From: Niastella koreensis GR20-10
GTDB taxonomy: Bacteria; Bacteroidota; Bacteroidia; Chitinophagales; Chitinophagaceae
DNA length: 64,000 bases
Assembly: GCF_000246855.1 (NCBI RefSeq)
Contig: NC_016609.1
Span: forward strand, 5,220,744 to 5,284,743
Direction of reading: 5' to 3'
Position 1 is the first letter of the stretch, and each line of letters begins with the position of its first letter. A model generated the notes under the pieces. That model was not told where the DNA came from. It did not search any database and worked only from the letters and a program-made list of their open reading frames with translations. Position numbers and translations under genes: made by a program. Shown here piece by piece: positions 60,092 through 64,000 of the stretch.

Positions 60092-61105
60092 CTACCAAAG
60101 TGTACCGGTATTAACCCATTTGCCGGTTGCATCTGTAGCGCCAACAAAGGTTGAGGTAATAGTACCGGTTATATCAATGCTCCAGGTAGATGGTAACGCG
60201 CCTACCACTTCAGCGGTAACAAGGGTAACATCAACGTTCTCACGGGTAGAAGGTCTTGAGTCGGTGATGTTGAAGGTAGAAGGCAAGCTATAATAGCTCA
60301 AACGGCTCATACCTGGTAAGGTGCAGGTTCCGGTTACAGCCCATGCTTCAGACCTTTCTTCACTTGCATTTGGATTCCAGTCGCAGCAGCCCTGCCATTC
60401 CATTTTCAACCGCAGGATCACTGAAGCATGGTACAGGTTAATGCCAGGTAAAGTAGGATCGCTGTAAGGGTCAACTTTACCGTAAATTTCATGAACATAT
60501 TTCCGGTTACTGCCAACCATGTTGGTGCCGCTGATAGCGCTTATTGGGAAAAACACATATTGATTCCGTGCATCCAGGCCGGTATTACCCAGGTCAACAT
60601 GCGCATTCGGATGGCCCACGGCAGTAGTACCATACTTAGCAAACTTTTTGATCTGAGCCGGATCTTTTTTCAGCGATTCCAGGTTCGCTTCTTCGCTGGC
60701 AGGGATCCAGTACTTGTTACCGTCATGATACCAGATGATCTCATTGCCGATCTTTACCTCACCCTTTTCATTCAGGGTTGCCAGAAAACCTGCGGGGAAT
60801 TCAAATTTATCCAAATCAGCCAGGGTGGCTGATAAACCCGGGTCCTTGTCGGTTTTCTTGTACGAAGCCTGCAGGGCGGCGAACAGCGAATGGAAACCGG
60901 TTTTAGCGGATGTTTCAGTTTTTACAGTCTCCGCATAATTGTAATAATCCTTGTTTGTGTTGAAAGCCAAACGGCCGTTTTCTACTTTAACGGCAGCATC
61001 AGTTTGTTTCTCAATGGCGGCCTGTTCATTATTTTTTTTACAGGCGTTGAAAGTCACGGCGAAGCCGGCCAACAGCAATGCTGTCAGAACGAGTGTCCTT
61101 TTCAT
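60092..61105 (-). CDS. Hypothetical lipoprotein
   Basis: A 337-residue lipoprotein with lipobox 'FNACKK' (Cys22). The mature part starts with a short helical segment ('LAFNTNKDYYNYAETVKTET', then 'FHSLFAALQASYKK'), typical of uncharacterised Bacteroidota lipoproteins. It ends in a beta-rich region ('DITGTITSTFVGATDATGKW'). Four Cys residues in the second half ('GCCDWNPNA', 'VTGTCTLPG') might form disulfides. I do not recognise a domain. It has a good predicted promoter but a long leader of about 190 nt and appears to be transcribed alone. Confidence 0.8.
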   Translation of the reverse strand: MKRTLVLTALLLAGFAVTFNACKKNNEQAAIEKQTDAAVKVENGRLAFNTNKDYYNYAETVKTETSAKTGFHSLFAALQASYKKTDKDPGLSATLADLDKFEFPAGFLATLNEKGEVKIGNEIIWYHDGNKYWIPASEEANLESLKKDPAQIKKFAKYGTTAVGHPNAHVDLGNTGLDARNQYVFFPISAISGTNMVGSNRKYVHEIYGKVDPYSDPTLPGINLYHASVILRLKMEWQGCCDWNPNASEERSEAWAVTGTCTLPGMSRLSYYSLPSTFNITDSRPSTRENVDVTLVTAEVVGALPSTWSIDITGTITSTFVGATDATGKWVNTGTLW

Positions 61106-61303
61106 AAGCTTTATGTTTAATTATTAAAAAACACAGGGTATCGTCACCGGGAAAGATGGCGATAAACACCACGGGCATAAAGCCAGTGGGTACATGATCT
61201 GCAATAAGAATTTAGTTGAACGATAGTGGTTCTTCTATGCCGTATAGAATGATCTGATTATAGAAGCTAACAGGTGTGACGTGTGTTCATTGAATTTGCG
61301 AAC

Positions 61304-61335
61304 CAAAAGTAAAAGGATATTTTCTCCCCAACAAA
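61304..61335 (-). promoter_or_regulatory. Predicted promoter of the lipoprotein gene
   Basis: On the minus strand TTTG (61332-61335), a 20-bp spacer and TACTTTTG (61304-61311) fit the -33/-7 consensus with the same spacing as the Rrf2 promoter. The leader to the ATG at 61105 is about 190 nt. Confidence 0.6.
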
Positions 61336-61401
61336 ATCCGGGATGTATATATTTTGTTTCAATAAATTTTCAAGTATATATTTTCGTTAGTGTTATGATA
61401 T

Positions 61402-63126
61402 CTATTCCAAAATAACGAACTGCCCCGATTTCAGGTTCAATTGCACAAACAAAGCACCGGAAGGCGCCACCTGTACCTGCACACCCCCAACATCTCCATA
61501 CAGGAATGTTAGTTTGTCACCCGCTTTATGGAACGCAGCATCTACAATAATGCAATCATTCCTGGCAGATGAGGAGACATTATACGCCACTAAAACTTCC
61601 TGGCTATACAACAAACGCGAAAAGGCAAGGGTATACTCAGGGCCAACCGGTAAACCAAAATCTTTTCCATTTCCCGATATCTGCCGGTAATACATCCTGC
61701 CGAAGCGAAGCGGCTCGTGGCTTCGCATAACAGCTGCTATTTTGGCAATCTCCTGGTAAATATTACAATGTGTATTCAACAAACTCTGGCCGGGGCCTGC
61801 CTTGTCAAACAACGCTTCCCTGATATTATTATCAGCTCCTGATCCGGAAAAGCCTTGTTCAGTACCATAATAGATACAGGGAGTTCCCAGGGAACAAAGT
61901 ACAAAGCCGATCCCTGCAATGACCTGCTGATCGGAAGCGTAAGCACCAAATCTTCCCCTGGGTTGCCAGAAGGAATCATGGTTGTCGATAAAGCTAACCA
62001 GGTAACGTCCCAGCTCGCCGCGGTTCAAAGCCCTGGATTGCTGCGCCTGCAGGCGTTCAAATAAAGTCTGTGGCGATGCATTGCCTGTAATAACATCCCT
62101 GAGCCCTGCCCTTATGCCAGCACCGGCCAACCGAAAATCAAGCAGGGAATTGATCCCGAAAAAAACGGTATTATTTCCATCAGACACTGAAGTGTTCTGG
62201 CCGAGGTATTGATTGTAAATATCATCATTGGGCGTGGCCAGTTCGCCAAACAGGAAAAATCCGCGCTTCCCCAGTGAATAGGCATACTCGCGGATGTTGG
62301 AACAAAACCGGGAACATGCCAGCGGCCCCATGTGCTTTACTGCATCCACCCGAAACCCGTCTATGTCTGCTTCGCGGATCCAGTAACAATGTGCCTTAAT
62401 AAGAATATTGATCAGTTCAGAACCCGCCCTATCATCGTCATTGGCATAATCTTTCAGTCCAGACAGGTCACCGTGCTGGTTTTCGGGATATGTGTCATAG
62501 CCCGATGCGCTGGCTATAGAACCACGGCGGTGATACAGATCCAGGTTCCTCAATTCCAGTGGCACGGGCCTGTCGGGTTTGCGCCAGTTTCCAAAATCAA
62601 AGCGGATGTCGTTGAAATATTTATAGGGTTGTACACCGGGCTGGTCTTCGTTCTTATAAAACCAGTTGTCGCCAGAATGATTGATCACCACATCGAGAAT
62701 GATCCGGATGGGAAATGGCGCTCCATTCAATTGATAATTGTGTGCTGCATCAACAAGATCAATCAGGTCTTGTTTGGTACCGAAATTCGGATCTATGTTC
62801 AGGTAGTTATTAATGTTATATCCATGGTAAGCGCCGGCATTGTTTTCAAAAACAGGCGAGAGCCAGATGGCTGTACACCCAAGCCCTGCAATATAATCGA
62901 GGTTGTTAGTAATGCCACGAATGGTGCCGCCATAAAAATTGTCGGGCGTATGAATGCCAGCCACCCGGCCCGGCTGGTTTATTGGTGATCTGGCCTGGCT
63001 GTCCTGAAACCGGTCTACCAATAAAAAATAAATGAACTCTTCCCGCCACTCCCGGTTCAAATTAAAATAGGTTTTGCCTGGTTGTGGCAATAAATCGATT
63101 TGCTGAATGGAATTAATGGCTGCCAT
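61402..63126 (-). CDS. Alpha-amylase family glycoside hydrolase (GH13)
   Basis: A 574-residue enzyme with no signal peptide, so probably cytoplasmic. GH13 conserved regions are visible: region I 'RIILDVVINHSGDNWFY', region II with the nucleophile Asp in 'DGFRVDAVKHMGPLA', region III with the acid/base Glu in 'GFFLFGELATP' and region IV 'LVSFIDNHDSFWQPR'. The start 'FIYFLLVDRFQDSQARSPIN' and 'GCTAIWLSPVFENNAGAYHG' are typical. A C-terminal beta domain ends the protein. It should cleave alpha-1,4-glucans or maltodextrins. No other starch genes are adjacent; the upstream neighbour is divergent. Confidence 0.93.
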   Translation of the reverse strand: MAAINSIQQIDLLPQPGKTYFNLNREWREEFIYFLLVDRFQDSQARSPINQPGRVAGIHTPDNFYGGTIRGITNNLDYIAGLGCTAIWLSPVFENNAGAYHGYNINNYLNIDPNFGTKQDLIDLVDAAHNYQLNGAPFPIRIILDVVINHSGDNWFYKNEDQPGVQPYKYFNDIRFDFGNWRKPDRPVPLELRNLDLYHRRGSIASASGYDTYPENQHGDLSGLKDYANDDDRAGSELINILIKAHCYWIREADIDGFRVDAVKHMGPLACSRFCSNIREYAYSLGKRGFFLFGELATPNDDIYNQYLGQNTSVSDGNNTVFFGINSLLDFRLAGAGIRAGLRDVITGNASPQTLFERLQAQQSRALNRGELGRYLVSFIDNHDSFWQPRGRFGAYASDQQVIAGIGFVLCSLGTPCIYYGTEQGFSGSGADNNIREALFDKAGPGQSLLNTHCNIYQEIAKIAAVMRSHEPLRFGRMYYRQISGNGKDFGLPVGPEYTLAFSRLLYSQEVLVAYNVSSSARNDCIIVDAAFHKAGDKLTFLYGDVGGVQVQVAPSGALFVQLNLKSGQFVILE

Positions 63127-63448
63127 ACCTATAGGTTTGTATCTTTTAATTTACAACACCTCTAGCGAACATCAGCCGTGAAAAACACCCCATTTTATGA
63201 TGTTTTTGAAGCAGATTATAAAATTTCCGCATATCTTCAGAAAGTGATAACCCGCACTTAACAGACGAAATGTGGCTTTGTTGCAGCAGACTTATACTTT
63301 TGACTGCCGGAGGCTGACTATATAACATTAAGATAATATATAGCTCTTCCACTAAGTGCACCATTATTAAAACCACTCCATTAAACCGCTATTCTATTAA
63401 TTAGATCCTACCTTATTTTTTGATTATTTCTGAAGATTTAATTCCATT
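63127..63448. promoter_or_regulatory. Divergent control region between amylase and glycosyltransferase
   Basis: A stretch of 322 bp without a convincing gene. On the plus strand TACTTTTG (63295-63302) matches the -7 consensus 147 bp upstream of the glycosyltransferase start, without a -33 box at the right distance. I see no clear promoter for the amylase side. Confidence 0.3.
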
Positions 63449-64000
63449 ATGCGATTGAAAAATTCCACCCTCATTCTTTTGATCACAGTTGTAGCAACCG
63501 TGCTTTTTATTCCATTCCTGGGGAGCGTGCATTTATTCGATTGGGACGAAATAAACTTTGCCGAATGCTCGAGGGAAATGATAAAGCTTCATGATTATAC
63601 CCGGGTATATATTGATTATCTTCCATTCTGGGAAAAGCCCCCAATGTTTTTCTGGATGCAGAGCACTGCCATGAAGTGGTTTGGCGTAACTGAATTTGCC
63701 GCCCGTTTTCCCAATGCCATCTGTGGTATTGCCACCCTGCTTGTAGTATATGCTGTTGGCAGGCGCATTTACGATACCCGTTTTGGTATATTGTGGGCGC
63801 TGGCCTATGGCGGTTCACTTTTTCCCAATATGTATTTCAAATCGGGAATCATCGACCCCTGGTTCAATCTTTTTATTTTTCTATCTCTTTATAATTTCAT
63901 CCTCTACCATTGGAAAAAGAATGGTTTCGATAAGGAAGGACTAACAAAGCCACTTTATTATTATGTGATCTGGTCAGGCGTGTTCATGGGGCTGGCCATA
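63449..64000 (+). CDS. GT39-type membrane glycosyltransferase (ArnT/PMT-like), cut by window end
   Basis: From the ATG at 63449 the frame stays open through 184 codons to the window end. The N-terminal membrane helix 'LILLITVVATVLFIPFLG' is followed by a periplasmic loop with the Asp-Glu pair 'LFDWDEINFAECSREMI'. 'WEKPPMFFWMQSTAMKWFGV' and 'EFAARFPNAICGIATLLVVY' come next. These are hallmarks of family 39 (dolichyl-phosphate mannosyltransferase/ArnT) enzymes that use polyprenyl-phosphate sugars at the outer face of the inner membrane, often for lipid A or protein glycosylation. The acceptor cannot be judged from this part. Confidence 0.9.
   Translation, partial: MRLKNSTLILLITVVATVLFIPFLGSVHLFDWDEINFAECSREMIKLHDYTRVYIDYLPFWEKPPMFFWMQSTAMKWFGVTEFAARFPNAICGIATLLVVYAVGRRIYDTRFGILWALAYGGSLFPNMYFKSGIIDPWFNLFIFLSLYNFILYHWKKNGFDKEGLTKPLYYYVIWSGVFMGLAI

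Noticed and set aside
62332-62988. Plus-strand frame of 218 codons opposite the amylase
   Set aside because: Antisense to a GH13 gene with all four conserved regions intact.
63146-63376. Minus-strand frame of 76 codons upstream of the amylase
   Set aside because: No recognisable domain and no promoter; it covers the region expected to hold divergent promoters.

Overview
The window reads as chromosomal DNA of a Bacteroidota bacterium, most likely family Chitinophagaceae (Niastella/Chitinophaga-like). The evidence is three SusC/SusD outer-membrane nutrient pairs, two ECF-sigma/FecR pairs, many lipoproteins, promoters of the Bacteroidota type (-7 TAnnTTTG, -33 TTTG) and no visible Shine-Dalgarno sequences. 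The genus is an inference from gene style. I found no tRNA, rRNA, CRISPR array, insertion sequence or phage gene.

Layout. 1-8551 (minus): ECF sigma, FecR anti-sigma, SusC with a signalling STN domain, SusD and a zinc metalloprotease cut by the window edge. 8872-13455 (plus): a second SusC/SusD pair. 13520-18604 (minus): an envelope-signalling operon with a CheY-like regulator, TonB-dependent receptor, YfiR protein, histidine kinase and a second CheY-like regulator. 18973-22119 (minus): an Fn3-like protein, a 40-bp tandem repeat array, and an Rrf2 regulator with RIC iron-centre repair protein and ferredoxin. 22263-34642: mostly housekeeping and stress genes (epoxide hydrolase, TRIC channel, YbaB, Gfo/Idh/MocA oxidoreductase with GH5 glucanase, KefB/C-type antiporter with its quinone-reductase-like partner, YihY, old yellow enzyme, Lrp, cysteine desulfurase) plus a phosphoesterase. 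The phosphoesterase is the last gene of a third unit (33740-41479): ECF sigma, FecR, SusC, SusD, phosphoesterase. 41656-51106: two hypothetical proteins, a DUF5060 glycosidase, TauE, DUF1634, a MOSC/reductase/ferredoxin fusion, an HD protein, a VOC protein and an MFS exporter.

51107-57006 (minus) is the most interesting region. It is a tightly overlapping five-gene operon: EgtD histidine methyltransferase, a FAD-dependent disulfide reductase, an ABC ATPase, a fused permease/substrate-binding protein and EgtB sulfoxide synthase. It looks like ergothioneine synthesis, import and redox recycling in one transcript, and the binding domain of the fused transporter appears circularly permuted. A broken AraC-type regulator lies upstream. 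57915-64000 holds a tiny lipoprotein, an OmpR-type regulator, a damaged DUF6515-like gene, a lipoprotein, a GH13 amylase and the start of a GT39-type membrane glycosyltransferase.

Short repeats are a second theme. A composite intergenic repeat occurs as two near-identical inverted copies (about 30358-30625 and 45114-45382). GTYRAC hexamers at exact 8-bp spacing occur at five loci. A 45-bp hairpin repeat sits inside two operons, and repeat-derived segments are inserted in frame in the first FecR gene.
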